Shown: positions 24,570 through 37,189, counted from the stretch's first letter. The stretch: DNA of 64,000 nucleotides from Capsicum annuum (GCF_002878395.1 NW_025862144.1:17695-81694); one strand, 5' to 3'. Program-made: numbers and translations. The notes: generated by a model not told the origin, from the sequence alone.

Positions 24570-24852
24570 TGGTACCCGATCCAACATAAATATAAATGTA
24601 CCGGCGTGGTACCCGATCCAACATAAATACAAACATACCAACATGGTACCCAATCCAACATAAATATAAACGTACCAGTGTGGTACCCGATCCAACATGA
24701 ATATAAACGTACTGGCGTGGTACCCAATCCAATATAAATATAAACTTACCAGTGTGGTACCCGATCCAACATAAATAAAAATGTACCGGTGTGTTACCTG
24801 ATCCAACATAAATATAAACATACCAGTGTGGTACCCGATCCAACATAAACAT
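24570..24852. repeat. 37-bp minisatellite in D 3' LTR, 8 units
   Basis: Units start TGGTACCCGATCCAACATAA at 24570, 24607, 24644, 24681, 24718, 24755, 24792 and 24829, an exact 37-bp spacing. Because 37 is not a multiple of three, each minus-strand frame cycles through all phases and stays open, producing overlapping frames (24416-24858) that read as a repeating VGSG/IGYH peptide. These are by-products and not genes. Confidence 0.96.
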
Positions 24853-25362
24853 AACCAAGTATTATAACTATCAATTTACATAACCTCGCAGCATACCACA
24901 AAATGTACCAAGTTTACAACTACACTTAAAGTCATAAGACAATTCCATCAAGTTAATTTTCAATAAAAATTTATACACAAATCAACAATCCAAATATCAA
25001 CAATTTCAAGCATGTCCAAACACCAATCCACAAGTATCCATTTTAGGAGCATACACACAATTAAGTCGAGTCTAAACTTCAATTAAACTGTAACCTACCT
25101 CAACCAACGAATCCAAATGTCGTTTGTCTAGAAGTGCCTAGCCCTTCCTCAAAGTTTCGGAATGATCAATATCTATGGAAAACATAATTTTTATAAGAAG
25201 ACAAATCTAATGACACCCATTTTATAAATTCTTACTTTAAAAATCTCGACCAAAAATTTAATTTATCCAAAAATGGTAATTGATTTCATACAAAAAAATT
25301 TAATTTAAAGGTAGTGAAGAAACAATGGCTGCGCCACATTTAATTCTCTGGATTTATATATT

Positions 25363-25368
<6 letters not shown>

Positions 25369-25397
<29 letters not shown>
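25369..25397. repeat. AT microsatellite in D 3' LTR
   Basis: Run of TA dinucleotides of about 28 bp; the partner LTR has a longer run of about 42 bp at 33628-33669. Confidence 0.93.
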
Positions 25398-25400
<3 letters not shown>

Positions 25401-25590
25401 TTATAAATACACATATAAATATATATGTATATTTATTTTAAGAACTTACCCACTTTACCATATTTTCAGAGCCAATTACCACTGGAATTTAAGATTCCTA
25501 CCTAATTTAATTCAATAAATATGCTCATATCACATATATACAAACTAAGATCCCACCTGTAGCCTTCGAGTTCGAGCAACTCTTTTCACA

Positions 25591-28500
25591 ATGCATACTG
25601 GTGATAGGCGATGCACATGCAGGAATAAACTTAAAGTACACAATCATAACTATCCTCATTAGTATCATCATTATCGTAATCAACCTCTAGCTTTGCGTAT
25701 ATCAACAAATCATCAATAGTATCCTAGGGTCGTGTTGGGTATCAACATATAATAAATATATCCTTCGGCCTTGCCGGGGATAAACATATGATCATAATAG
25801 TCATTACCGAATAACGTAAACTAAAATGCTCAGAAAAAACAATCATATCACTATAGAATATTTATCTAGTCAATACTTCCCAACTACTGGCTATTAGCCA
25901 ACAAACACTTATTTTAATAGAATCATTAGTTCGCTAGTCATCACATAACCTCTAGTTATTAGCCTAAACATTATCCTTCACATAATCCTTATTCACGGGA
26001 TAGAAACTAACGACTATTTATTTAATAGCCAACATCTAACATTTAGTCAAGGTTCATCACTAGATCAAAATCACCATTTATCCCCCATTCATTATTATCA
26101 ACTAATTATCATATATCCGTTAATCATTACTAGACAACACATTACTACTAGTCACTTAATCATTTTTTATTAACTGCACCATTCATTAAGTAACCATTGT
26201 TTACCAACTTATTCTTGCTTAACTATCCATTAGTTAACCATTTATCAACTATTCAAGGTTATTAACTAGTTACCTCTTATTACCAACATCTCTTATTATA
26301 TAGCCTCAATAACACACAACTCCTCGTTTATCGACTAATTGACATCACAAACTTAGTCATCAATACCAACTAATCTTCACCTATGTATGACCCGAGCTAA
26401 CCATAAACCATGCATTAACCATCGCTAGATACCATGTTTTAACTAAGCAAGATTCATTAACTAATACATTAGATTCCTATCCTTACAAGTGCTATAGTAC
26501 CCTAATAGACAACTAGTTACCACATATCTTAACCGTTAATTAGGCAGAAAAATTGTAAGATCATATTTAAGCTTAAATCACACTAATTACCAACATAATA
26601 CTCATGAATGTACCAAATCTGTGCATGCCATCACCAGTATCCAAGCAATAAAGTCATAAGCAATATACTGTATCTTTTTCTATCCCATATTGGAGAGATA
26701 TGTATACAACATATATATATTCATAAACTATAATCTTATCCTTTACATTGATAAACACTCCTAAGATATTCATTCATTATAATAACACAATCCTTGACTC
26801 ATTAATTCATCCAAAATAGTCACAACATCATAATCCTGGCCATAGGGCAATATACATATCTGAACTCATATCGAGAAATCATATTTACAAGTTGTACCAT
26901 ATGTCTAATTATCTCACATATAGGAGGTATCTCACATATTAGAGGCATAATATAGATAAACCTGTAATTGTCTGTAGAATATCTTAAATCGATAGGTCAT
27001 ACATCATGACTACTAGGAATATCACCTCTCTAGGTTAATTTGCATATCTAAGAGAAAGTAGCATCTCTATAGGTCAATCATCAAGTCTAAGAGGAAATAA
27101 CATCTCTAAATGTCCAATATCCCTTCCACAGGAAGCATCATAACTATAACTCAAAATCCACAATCTAGAAACATCAATACAAGTTACTTAGTTATGAAGT
27201 AACCTTATTCTAAGATTTATTAGCCTCATCTATATCTGACATCCACAACGTATTCCACAAGGCTTAACACAAGTTTAGGCCTAAGTGGGCAAGACGATCC
27301 CACTTCTAATCCTCAATTTCCATAATTAGGCACACTATGCCCCAAACTAGGCTAAGGTATCTAATTCATCTTATAGATGTCAAGTAAGCCATATTCAAGA
27401 CTAAGATAGCAACTTCGATTAGAACAAGGATACTCAAGTCAACTCTACGCAACTTATGATTTCAAGACTACCACACCAACCCAATAAGGCTAAATATGCA
27501 AATCATGCTTGAAATACTAAAACCACATCCCAAATATAGGTTTACATCGTAACCATGCTACAACTAATCTAAACTAGAAAGGAAAAGCAATATAATTCAA
27601 AAGGGGTATAAACATGCCATTTTATGGGTCCCACAGAATTAGAGCCTACAACACATTATCCTCCACAACATTGTTAATATATATTTAATCATCATTCCTT
27701 AACCACTCAATAAGAAATATCCACCAAGTATCACTCAAGGAAAGATCAATCATGTTATTTAATAATTCATTTATTCTCTCATTTAGGATCATCTTTAATT
27801 ATTTTATGAATGTAACTAAGCCATTTGATTTTACATTGTCACTATCTTAGAAATTACTGTCCTCTAAAAGTTTTATATATCAGCCAACTTTATGGGCCAT
27901 GTAAATGTTTAATTCAGCTACAAGGTCAAGTCAATAATAATTTGTCTTCTCAAAATTTTTCCTAATGCATAAATCCACAGCTACAACTTATGTCCTGACA
28001 AAGACTAACTCAATATTTTTCAATGACAAATACTTCATGGTCAAGCCAAACCTCTCTTATATCACTAACACCAATTTAAGATATACAAGTCATTCTTATT
28101 TCTACCTAACAATATTTTTACTATAGTTTTAACTAACTCTTAATCACCTCAAGAGGGGTCCCCACACCACTAGTACATAAGTAAGGCCAAACAAAATAAA
28201 TTGATTATAGGTCATTAATAGTATCATCACCAATATCATATTCTAGACAAGTCATCGATCAAATTCTGTAGGTATCAACAACCTTTTCTAGTTTTAATCA
28301 CTTTTATTTAAAATTCATTATTTTGTCAAGCATTAAGAATTCGTTCATATAAGGAACTCAAAGATAATGTCACTTAGTTAGTCCTCACAAGGAACCTATT
28401 ATAGTTTCAATAATAGAAATGCACAAAAATTCTAAATACAGCCTCAATTACCGGACCACACAAGGATCCCCAAATAATAACAACTAATCAAACTACACAA

Positions 28501-29258
28501 GGATCTATCCACAACATGATTAACAAGAACCTCTCATTATGGAAAACACATATCCCCTCAGTCTTTTATTCATGTCACTTTTTCACCATCTTTTCTTGAA
28601 ATCATATTCTCATATCATCCTCTCAATTCTCATACCATCAATCTCATCAATATAATAGTACAAAAAATAAATAAGCAACATAGAAATTTTATTTTCACAA
28701 TAACAAGAAATCAAATAATTCCATCACATTTATCAACGAAAATAACTTCGTCAATTTTCATTACTTAACAAAAATAATTCACAACAATGACAAAAATCTA
28801 GCAACACACATTTAGTCAAATATCAAACACAAGCAATCAATAAGTTCACAACTTTCACAAGTATTTACCTATTAACAATAACTTTTAGACCTTATCAATA
28901 GATACCGATTGAAATCTCCTAGATTTTTATTCAAAATTATTAACATACCAATCGAAATTGTCTAGATATCAATTGGATTCAATCTAGTAGTTCAATATTA
29001 GGACGGCACGATGGAGAAAAAAAAGGTAAATGACTTCTACATGTCACATAGCCTTAAGAAGATTGAGTGTGGGGCCCTACACACCAATCTATGATACACT
29101 ACTTGACATTACACTTATTAACAGATATCAATTGAAATCGCCAGATACCAAATGAATTAAAGTAATATCTTGTAAGAAATAAGAAATTGAATTTCCCTAG
29201 TGTCCAATTTACTCTTGAAGAAAGGTACAGATGTCTCTATACCATTCCGTAAGACTCT
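25591..29258 (-). other. Element D interior, AT-rich noncoding
   Basis: About 3.7 kb with no protein similarity and no frame of 60 codons or more. The plus strand is G-poor: 26161-26220 has 4 G and 13 C, and 26041-26100 has 4 G and 15 C, so the element sense strand is G-rich. Words such as ACTAGTTA and TTAACCATT recur in 25860-26560. The right end (29200-29258) matches the transcribed leader of N1 (AGAAAGGTACAGATGTCTC against AGAAAAGTACAGACGTCTC). Confidence 0.75.
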
Positions 29259-31973
29259 TGTAATACCCCATATGTTTCTAAGCTAGGAAGTGATAAGTAT
29301 TCCTACGTATGAAATCCCCTATCCTGTGATTCATACTTGAGTACATGACTTAAAATGAATATTCTAGTGATAGAATAGCTTATGATGCATTAAGCATGTT
29401 CATAGGAGTAACTTAAGGTAATACAAGCTAAGAGTTTTTGAATCCATCAAGTTTTACTGTTCGATTTTGGAAGGGTCATCTTTGAACCAGTATAACTTGA
29501 TGTTAGTATGGTATTTTGGATGATTTAGACCCACCAAATTGTAGAGAATCGAATTAGGTTTCCAACTATACCAATTTCTCCTTAATCCAATACCCGGGCA
29601 AAAAGTTATGCCTATTTTTGTGAGAGACAGTAAGCATAGGCAATTGGTTAGGCGCCGCCCAACCCAAGCATAGGCGATTGGTTAGGCGCCGCCTAACCTA
29701 GCTTAGGCAATCACTTGGGAGCCGCCTAAGTCAGTTTCAGGTGCCAAAAATACTCCGTTTGGAGTTATTTTAAGGGTAATTAAGTCTTTTAACACTCCTT
29801 ACACGCCCCTAAACTTAACCCTCCGAAATATATAGCTTCTAAACATATTACAACCCTATTATCATCTAAAAGCTCATCATCCAAGAGAACTAAAAGAGAA
29901 AAAAATCTAGGGTTGCGTAACTAAGCTTGAAGATCCGATTTCAAGGAAATTCCTATGTCAATCATCAAGAATCTTCCTTCTAAGGTATGCGTGAGTTGAT
30001 TTATGGATCTCTTTCATCCATAAAGCTCAAAAACCCTCTTTTTTATTATAAAGTATGATTTCTATATTTTTGGGTGTTGATGATCATGTTGTTGATATTG
30101 GGTGATTCCCAAGATGGAATCTTTATATGTTTTTTTTTGAATTTCATGAATATCATATGAGTTGGAAACATGGAAATTTGGTTGTTCATGATGTATAAAT
30201 TGATGATTTCACCTATGCTTAAGATGTGCATGTAAGGTGTTTGATAAAATACCTAGGAAACTAAAAATCATGCAATATAGCTAAATTGTGACTAAGTGAA
30301 GGATTCATGATATGCCCTTACGTTCCAATGACTTCTATGTTGTTAACGTGCCTTGTAAATGTTGTTGGAATACTCATGAACTATTTTTATGAGATTATGA
30401 TATGTTTCCTTGCAAATCCTACTTATGAACAAGATGTGTGATAACCATGCAATCCACATGAACTTCCATGATATGGGTATGTTTTGCCAATATGATTATG
30501 CAATGAACATGATATTAAGATTGTGCAAGTACTTCCATGTGATATGAAATCCTTTCCATGCAATACACTGTTGATAACCATGCTTAGTATGAGATCCCTA
30601 CTTATGATGTTATAAATTATGGACTCTACTCTTGTGATCAAGTCGGTCATGTGTGTCAGTTTCCTTCCATCGAGTCTTGGGGGTACTTGTATCCAAAAAC
30701 TATAGTTGTGTGCCTAGATCCATGTCATGTTTCATGATATCCAAACTCAAGATATGATTCCATAGACTTCAGTCAGTCATGTGACTCAGGAAAACCTCAT
30801 GAATCTTAGTCAGTTTTTAGATATCAGTAACATTCCGCCAATCAACGGAATTCAGTAAGATTTAATCATGCACAGTCAGTTATTCATGTCCAGTCCCTCC
30901 AGATGGGAGTAAAGGTTAGCCCTGAGTGAACCCAGGGATGGGAACTCACCCGCCAGTTTAGGGTGTGATTCTTAGTAGTCATCCTTGTGTTCCAAAACTA
31001 CATAGCCAGCGTAGGTTAAGACATCTTAACCCGTCAGATTAAGGTTGATGAGGTGGCTTAACCCGTCATTTTAGGGTTCCCACAGTTCTCATTGAGTACC
31101 CGCCAGATAAGGGTCACTCACAGGCTGTTCTTACTTGTGGAACGGTATTGACACCCCTCCAGTCGGGGCAGATATTGGACCCCAGCTTAGCCATAACGGC
31201 ATACATAGGGCATGTCGGTTAAACACTACTTCCCACAGTTTCAGTATCAGTCTCTGTAAAAGAACTCAGGTCGTTCTTCAGATTTCAGTATATACAGGAC
31301 TGTCAGATACAGTCGCCCATGTTATCAGTTTCAGTATCAGTCATGACAGTTATCAATTAACCATGTATTAGGTTACAGGTCATGCTATCACATATTCATG
31401 GTCCTAGTTTCTATATATGTGTGTTTGCACTCCATCGTTCATATTAGTTAGTTAGTGTTGTTCATGCATGAAACCTTTATTTTCAGCCTACCTTCCTCAT
31501 ATACTGAGTACTCTAGTTGTACTGACGCATTTGCGCTATGGTGCTTTCTTTTCATATTACACCATAGGTTCCGAGAAACAAGCTCCAGCCCAGCATTAGT
31601 GGTAGCATTCCAGTCACAGAGACACAGTGAGTCCTCATTGATTCGAGGACAATATGATTTGATTCATTTATTTATTTCCTCAGTTCAGTTTTACGGAGTT
31701 AGTTGGAGACATGTTCCTTCAACTCCTTGTTTAGATAGTTTAGAGGCTTTCAGATTTATGTTCAGATTTACGTTCAGATTGAGCTGTTTTAGGTATTTTC
31801 ACCCACATGATTGTATTTAGTTGAACCTTATGGCCTTACGTTTCTATGTATTCCGCATTATTATATCATGATTTGTAGTATACAGGTACAGATATCAGCC
31901 ATGGGTTAGCTTTTGGTCCCTCGGGGTCATGAGCACCGTGTAGCATTCCGTTTCAGCAAATCGGGGTGTTACA
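29259..31973 (+). mobile_element. Solo LTR E inserted in D
   Basis: A single plus-oriented LTR of 2715 bp, TGTAATACCC to GGGGTGTTACA, flanked by the 5-bp TSD ACTCT (29254-29258 and 31974-31978). There is no internal region, so it is the product of recombination between the two LTRs of a full element. Its family is that of A, with matching blocks for the GCCAGT..GGGTGTGAT region (30955 on) and GTAGGTTAAGACATC. Frames 31135-31371 and 31455-31820 lie inside it and carry no known domain. Confidence 0.95.
29633..29730. repeat. Tandem palindromic cassette in solo LTR E
   Basis: Two 34-bp units (29633-29666 and 29667-29700) and a third diverged unit (29701-29730). The second unit contains GGTTAGGCGCCGCCTAACC (29680-29698), a perfect 9+1+9 palindrome. 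It is much richer in GC than the surrounding LTR. Confidence 0.92.
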
Positions 31974-31978
31974 ACTCT

Positions 31979-32018
31979 ACTAGACATGTTCTTGTACGAC
32001 GAGATCGGCGAACCTAAG
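31979..32018 (-). other. Element D leader remainder
   Basis: Continues D after the E insertion; contains ACTCTACTAGACATG, the counterpart of the ACTCTACTTGACATAG block in the B leader. Confidence 0.65.
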
Positions 32019-32031
32019 GCTCTGATAGAAA
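32019..32031 (-). other. Element D primer binding site, mutated
   Basis: The minus strand reads TTCTATCAGAGCC where TGGTATCAGAGCC is expected: two mismatches at the 5' side. Its position, just inside the LTR, supports minus orientation. Confidence 0.7.
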
Positions 32032-32776
32032 CTTTGTCATGACCCAAATGGCCATGAGTGGCACCCACACTAATCTTTCTGTGGGCGAACCATCTAAACC
32101 GAACCATTACCCAAATACTTAGTCAATATTAGATGATATTATTATAAAATTCAACATAATAACAAATATCCAAGACTAATTATTATTAAAGCAGAAATTC
32201 AAACAAACTACTTACTAAAATTGTCAAGACCTGAAAGTCATCATACAAGAACTACTAACAAAGATCATATCTAAAGTGATATCCAAAAATAAAGTAAATA
32301 AAGAAGGTTTCATTGCCCGAAAAATGGACAAGAACAAATAAGATGACCCATGGCAGCTTGGAGATGGTGTGCTCACCCTTGGATCAAGATTTGCTATAAA
32401 ACTGTAGAGGTGAGGTCATGTCTGAGCCTAAACACTTTCTGCACTCAACAAAAGAAAAGAACAGGGTACTATCAGTACAAACCACTATGTATTGTAACGT
32501 ATCATCGTCCAACTCAAGTTAATAGCTTGTTCACAACATAAATTAAATAACAAGTAGACAGGCATTGTCACACAATAAATATTCAATGAATAAACAATGC
32601 AACAACAACAGGATAAATAGTGCTCACAAACAAGCCACATAACCATCAAGAGTATCAACCATACTAGAACATCCACAGAAATAACACAAATATGTACACA
32701 CATGCTATGAGACTTATTTTTGCCCAAATGGTCATGGCCCGCAGGGAACAGTCTATGTTCATGTACTGTACCGGCG

Positions 32777-33039
32777 TGGTACCCGATCCAATATAAATAT
32801 AAATATAAAGGTGTGGTACGCAATCCAACATAAATATAAATGTATCGGCGTGGTACCCGATCCAACATAAATATGAACCTACCAGCGTGGTACCTGATCC
32901 AACATGAATACCGATCCAAAATAAATATAAATATATCGGCGTGGTACCTGATCCAACATAAATATAAACATACCGGCATAGTACTAGATCCAATATAAAT
33001 ATGAACGTACCGGCATGGTACCAGATCCAACATAAACAT
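32777..33039. repeat. 37-bp minisatellite in D 5' LTR, seven units and one partial
   Basis: Units start at 32777, 32814, 32851, 32888, 32942, 32979 and 33016. The spacing is 37 bp except across 32888-32942 (54 bp), where part of a unit was lost. Minus frames 32485-33045 and 32664-32993 are by-products of this array. Confidence 0.95.
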
Positions 33040-33626
33040 AACCACGTATTATCAATATCAAGTTATACAACACCATAGTATGCTACACAATGTACTAAGT
33101 TTACAAGTACACTTAAAATCATAAGATAATTCCATCAAGTCAATTTTCAATAAATATTTATACACGAATCAACAATCCAAACACTAACAATTTCAAGCAT
33201 GTCCGAATACCAATCCACAAGTATCTAATTTAGGATCATACACACAATTAAGTTGAGTCTAAACTTCAAGTAAACCTTAACCTGCCTCAACCAACGAATC
33301 AAAATGCAGTTGTTAGTCTGCAAGTGCCTTTCCCTTCCTCAAAGTTTCGGAACGATCAATATCTATGCAAAACATAATTTTTATATGAATACAAATGTAA
33401 TGACACCCGTTTTAGAAATTCCTACTTTAGAAATCTCGACCAAAAATTTAATTTATCGAAAAATGCTAATTGATTTCATACCAAAATTTCAATTTAAAGG
33501 TAACGAAGAAACAATGGCTGCGCCACATTTAATTCTCTAGAAACCTATGAACCAGTGGCCAAATTACTTTGAACAAAACATATTCTAGCCAAATTTCAAT
33601 TAGTAGCACATGATTTCATTCCTTTG

Positions 33627-33627
<1 letters not shown>

Positions 33628-33669
<42 letters not shown>
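33628..33669. repeat. AT microsatellite in D 5' LTR
   Basis: TA dinucleotide run of about 42 bp, homologous to the shorter run in the other D LTR. Confidence 0.95.
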
Positions 33670-33673
<4 letters not shown>

Positions 33674-33897
33674 CTTTAAGAACTTAACCACTTTACAATA
33701 TTTTCCAAGCCAATTACCACTGGAATTTAAGATTCCTGCCTAACTTAGTTCAATAAATATGCTCATATCACATATATACAAACTAAGATCTCACCTGTAG
33801 CCTTCGAGTTCAAGAAACACTTTTCACGATGGCACGATTGGGAATTGTAATTCCCGTACCCCTTTTTCTCTCCATTTTTATTCTTTACTGATGTTGC

Positions 33898-35980
33898 TAT
33901 AATTATTATCAACGCTCTACTTAAATTTATTCTAGTATTGACCTAATAAGAAAATAAATTGAGACTTTAACTCATTAAATCACTAACCAAACTAACTATC
34001 TAAAATACCCAAAACTTTAAATAACTCAACAAAATTTATTTGAAACGTTGAGAATGATACTATTCATTTCGTGAGTAGCACTTCGTGTACACAAACTCTG
34101 GGAAGAGCTAAAAAAAGAAAGATGAGGAAATTTCTCAGACGACCGACAGGGTAGTTACATATAAGGACCCTAAATTCTTTCTAAGACATCCCCTTTCAGG
34201 GATACTAATCATAATTTCTTCTACCTCTAAAGTCATCAACTTATGACTAATATTCTCATGGTAATAAACACCCACACTCCTAAAAAGTTAACACTCCATC
34301 CTCAATTCCTTAGAATGTTATCATCACACCTCTAATCATATAACCTACAACTTAAAAAAATCTGTAAAACTATATCAATAGCACACATTGCGTACCTATA
34401 CCTCCTCAATTCTACTCTAAAGAACAGCATACAAAAACTTCTCATACTTTTTCACACTAGAAGCATCAAGAATTAAATATAGGTACACATAACACATATA
34501 CACATAAAACTTTATTTAACAACCTGCGCTACCTGGGGTTCAACTTATTCCTTTCTACTCACGTTCTTATCTACTCAATGATACAGCCACAACTCATCGT
34601 TTTAACACTAGTCCTCATGTACACATATATCTCACGATTGTCACTTAAAGCTTTCATAAATTATAAACCTAGGCCATTTCACACATCACATCAAGACTTC
34701 TAATTAATTCCAACAAAACATACATCATTAATCTTAAGCTACAACTCTTACCGCCACACTTCATATCTAACGTTCAAGCCTATAGTCTAACATCAATCAT
34801 GTACCACCAACAAAACATGCCACATGCTATACTAATCTATCAAATTGGGAAATCAACCGAAAATACTTTATTTCGCCTAGCTACTTCCTTCAATCACATC
34901 CCCGCCATGACATTACTAGTACACCTCAAATTCCTCTACCTACATTCTCATATAGTACTAGTTTGCAACTACTAAAGAACAGACAATCAAAGGGGGTAAA
35001 GTCACATAATAAAGATAGTCGATCTTAACCTTCTAATATAATAAATTTCAATGTTATCAACGTATTCTAATTTCTTACATCATACTTACTTACCAATGTA
35101 TACATTCTCACTATCGCAAAATTCTAAAAACACCAATGAATCTCTACCCATGACTTATTGACTAGTCTACCCTTTTTTATTCACAACTTATGAATAATTT
35201 CTACAACCTCCATGACTATCAATTTTTAGATCCTTTCCTATTTTGAATAAATAATAATTGTAACCAGCCATTTCCTTCACAGGCTATCACAAAATCTACA
35301 AATATTGCTACCATATTAGTCTATCACTATAAAATTGCAACCCACTCCTCAATCCATAGTTAAATAACTAAAACTGTTTATTTATCCAAAAGTTACCCTC
35401 ACTATAACTTCTAACCTTGTAACTTTATATCACAAACTTCTTGTCCCTTCTCACTACCAATAGGTCATGACACTTTAACATATACTACTACTCAGGTGGA
35501 AATACAGTTTCAATATTCTGCTACATATCATAACCCTTATACATGACATCTGCAATAATAATTTATAAAAAGAGACTGAATACACTTCATACCTCAGGAT
35601 GCAAAGCACGATTTCATCAAGACAGAGGTATACACTCGAATCAATACACCTTGATGCACTAATGGACTCCTCTAAAGTCCTTATGCTACCTTATAACTTT
35701 ATGGATAACTTAATCAGCGAAAACCACATTGCTAGGGGAGCTAGACTCTTAAACTTGTATCGCCTTAATAATGAGGCATGACCTATGAAATTAGAACAAG
35801 GAAAGAATTTTTGGATAACTTTCTTATGGATGATGCTATAGCACGAACTAGAGTATGAAAGAATAAGAAATAACTCCTATATGTCCGGTAGCCTCTTGAT
35901 TAAAAGTGTGGTGCAAAACATACCCTTAAGAAAGACTCTACTCGAAATGATTTCTTAGACACCATAGGACCATGAACCGT
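33898..35980 (-). other. Element C interior, right part and leader, noncoding
   Basis: No gag or pol similarity on either strand. The plus strand is G-poor (34681-34740 has 2 G and 15 C). The plus frame 35599-35781 (60 codons) has no known motif. The last 100 bp before the PBS are the C leader, with GACTCTACTCGAAAT and the GCCTCTTGAT block shared with B and N1. Confidence 0.75.
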
Positions 35981-35992
35981 GCTTTGATACCA
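35981..35992 (-). other. Element C primer binding site
   Basis: The minus strand reads TGGTATCAAAGC, one base different from the TGGTATCAGAGC of A and N1, four bases from the LTR. Confidence 0.88.
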
Positions 35993-35996
35993 AGTT

Positions 35997-36741
35997 TGTC
36001 ACAACCCAAGCTGAGGCACTAGCCGCGAAGGACATCCCGAACCGTGAAGGACCGAGAGCTTTTCTCTAACTGGCAATCATATAACATTTTATATAATATA
36101 AAGGAACAATGAAAAATGTAAAACAATACGGAATCATGGTAGACTTTTATTTCAAACTGGTCGACACTGAAAAGAGTTCATAATGATCAACAACACCAAA
36201 CTCTAGTCTACAAAATCTCTACTGACTGAAAATAACCTCTTTCTTGACACTGAGACAAGGCTCCAATCGGACCATAAATCAAATAAAATAATAATGACTT
36301 ATACATTAGGCCTTTTGGAATAATGGAGGGACACCAACTGCTAATCTATGACCAATCAATCTACTACTTAGCGAGAACCCAATATTTATCTCATATCCTG
36401 AAATATAGGGAGTCAATATAGATGTACTGGTATGTAAAACAACTCAAAATAGCATTTTTAATACAAAATAAATAAGAGAATTTCATATAAACAATGATTA
36501 TAATATGTAAATAAAAATACATGGGCATACTTTAGTGAACTCCAATGCACTTTTTTGAAACCATGACTCACTCTTTGTTATTTTTCTGAGCTAGTAGGTG
36601 CACCCTATAAATCTGAAATTCCACGGGCTATGTGGAACTCTCACTTGACTTAGTGGCCAAGCCTCTAATCCAAGTAGCCGCTATCTGAAAATAGTTACAT
36701 TGGAAATATGACTCGCAGACCTTTTAGTTGATGACCTATCA
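35997..36741 (-). repeat. Element C 5' LTR, internally deleted
   Basis: Starts TGTCACAACCC and matches 19527-20200 of the other LTR up to TAGCCGCTA (about 36683), then jumps to a short stretch resembling the far end of related LTRs (GACTCGCAGACC; compare GACTCGCAGAGC in I). About 1.6 kb is therefore missing. It abuts B gag at about 36742. Confidence 0.7.
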
Positions 36742-37189
36742 TTCTAAAAAGAATGTACCAAACTCTTCCCACTCTATAGGCCATATATCTATGTCTCTAT
36801 CCCCTTTCCACTGCTTAAACTAGGCATCGGATACATGCTGCAGCTGGTAAGCAGCTAATTCAGTACTCTCACTAGAAGTTACTCCCATAATGTCAGTTAC
36901 CTTCTGCACTATGTCTAGGAATTATTGTGGATCCTTTTCAAACTTAGATCGAAAAAAAAAGAAGGATTTATTCAGGTGAAGTCTCGAATTCTGGAGGTGG
37001 CAGTATTGGACTCTAGGTTGGCCTGAAAAGTAGCTGGCCGCATATTTTGGGATCCTATGGAGTGATCTAGAGTGGTGAATGCAACTCTGAACTAAGCATA
37101 TGAAACATACTCATTTAGGGGATCTTCCGGAATGAGTGAAGGTGCTGGCTAGTTTCCAATTATTCTTCTGTTAGTTTTTCTGGGAGGCA
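36742..37189 (-). pseudogene. Element B gag, N-terminal half
   Basis: Minus-strand ATG at 37187-37189 starts MPPRKTNRR, the family start. It continues with stops through PLNEYVSYA, RVAFTTLD, SKFEKDPQ, FLDIVQKVTDIMGVTSSE, ELAAYQLQHVSDA and PIEWEEFGTFFLE, the N-terminal and middle capsid region. At about 36745 it meets element C; the continuation is at 19526. Gag would form the particle shell; at least five stops make this copy dead. Confidence 0.82.

Larger units (their letters stand above)
23828..25590 (-). repeat. Element D 3' LTR
   Basis: About 1.76 kb matching 32035-33829. It holds a 37-bp minisatellite (24570-24852) and an AT dinucleotide run (25369-25397). The right edge is placed where similarity to the other copy ends after CTTTTCAC. 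Confidence 0.75.
32035..33829 (-). repeat. Element D 5' LTR
   Basis: Begins TGTCATGACCC and matches 23828-25590 over almost its full length, with small indels. It carries the 37-bp minisatellite (32777 to about 33039) and a longer AT run. After CTTTTCAC (about 33829) it differs from the other LTR; up to about 70 bp more could belong to it. Confidence 0.78.
23828..33897 (-). mobile_element. Element D: noncoding LTR element inserted in C, itself carrying solo LTR E
   Basis: Minus-strand element with LTRs starting TGTCACGACCC (23828) and TGTCATGACCC (32035), a weakened PBS just left of the right LTR and a long AT-rich interior without coding similarity. Left and right LTRs correspond up to about 25590 and 33829, after which they differ. 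TATAA at 23823-23827 and 33898-33902 could be the TSD, but the sequence is AT-rich and the right edge lacks a clear CA end, so the right limit is uncertain (33829-33897). Confidence 0.75.
19527..36741 (-). mobile_element. Element C: noncoding LTR element inserted in B gag
   Basis: Minus-strand element: 3' LTR 19527-21917, PPT, interior split by D (21937-23827 and about 33898-35980), PBS 35981-35992 and shortened 5' LTR 35997 to about 36741. No gag or pol similarity was found in the interior, so it is non-autonomous. Parts of the interior (about 22750-23520) match H interior (38413-38707 and 40816-41595) in inverted orientation, so C and H belong to one family of noncoding elements. The left flank CTCAA (19522-19526) is a probable TSD, but the right copy is lost with part of the 5' LTR. 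Confidence 0.85.

Noticed and set aside
24570..24852. CRISPR-like regular array
   Set aside because: Units are contiguous, without spacers, and lie in a plant LTR; this is a minisatellite.
24416..24858. Three overlapping minus frames coding a repetitive membrane-like peptide
   Set aside because: They arise from a 37-bp minisatellite whose length keeps all frames open; no start context, no homology, and the same happens in the partner LTR.
31455..31820. 121-codon plus frame in solo LTR E
   Set aside because: Entirely within the LTR and not matched by any known family; frame not kept in the related A LTR.
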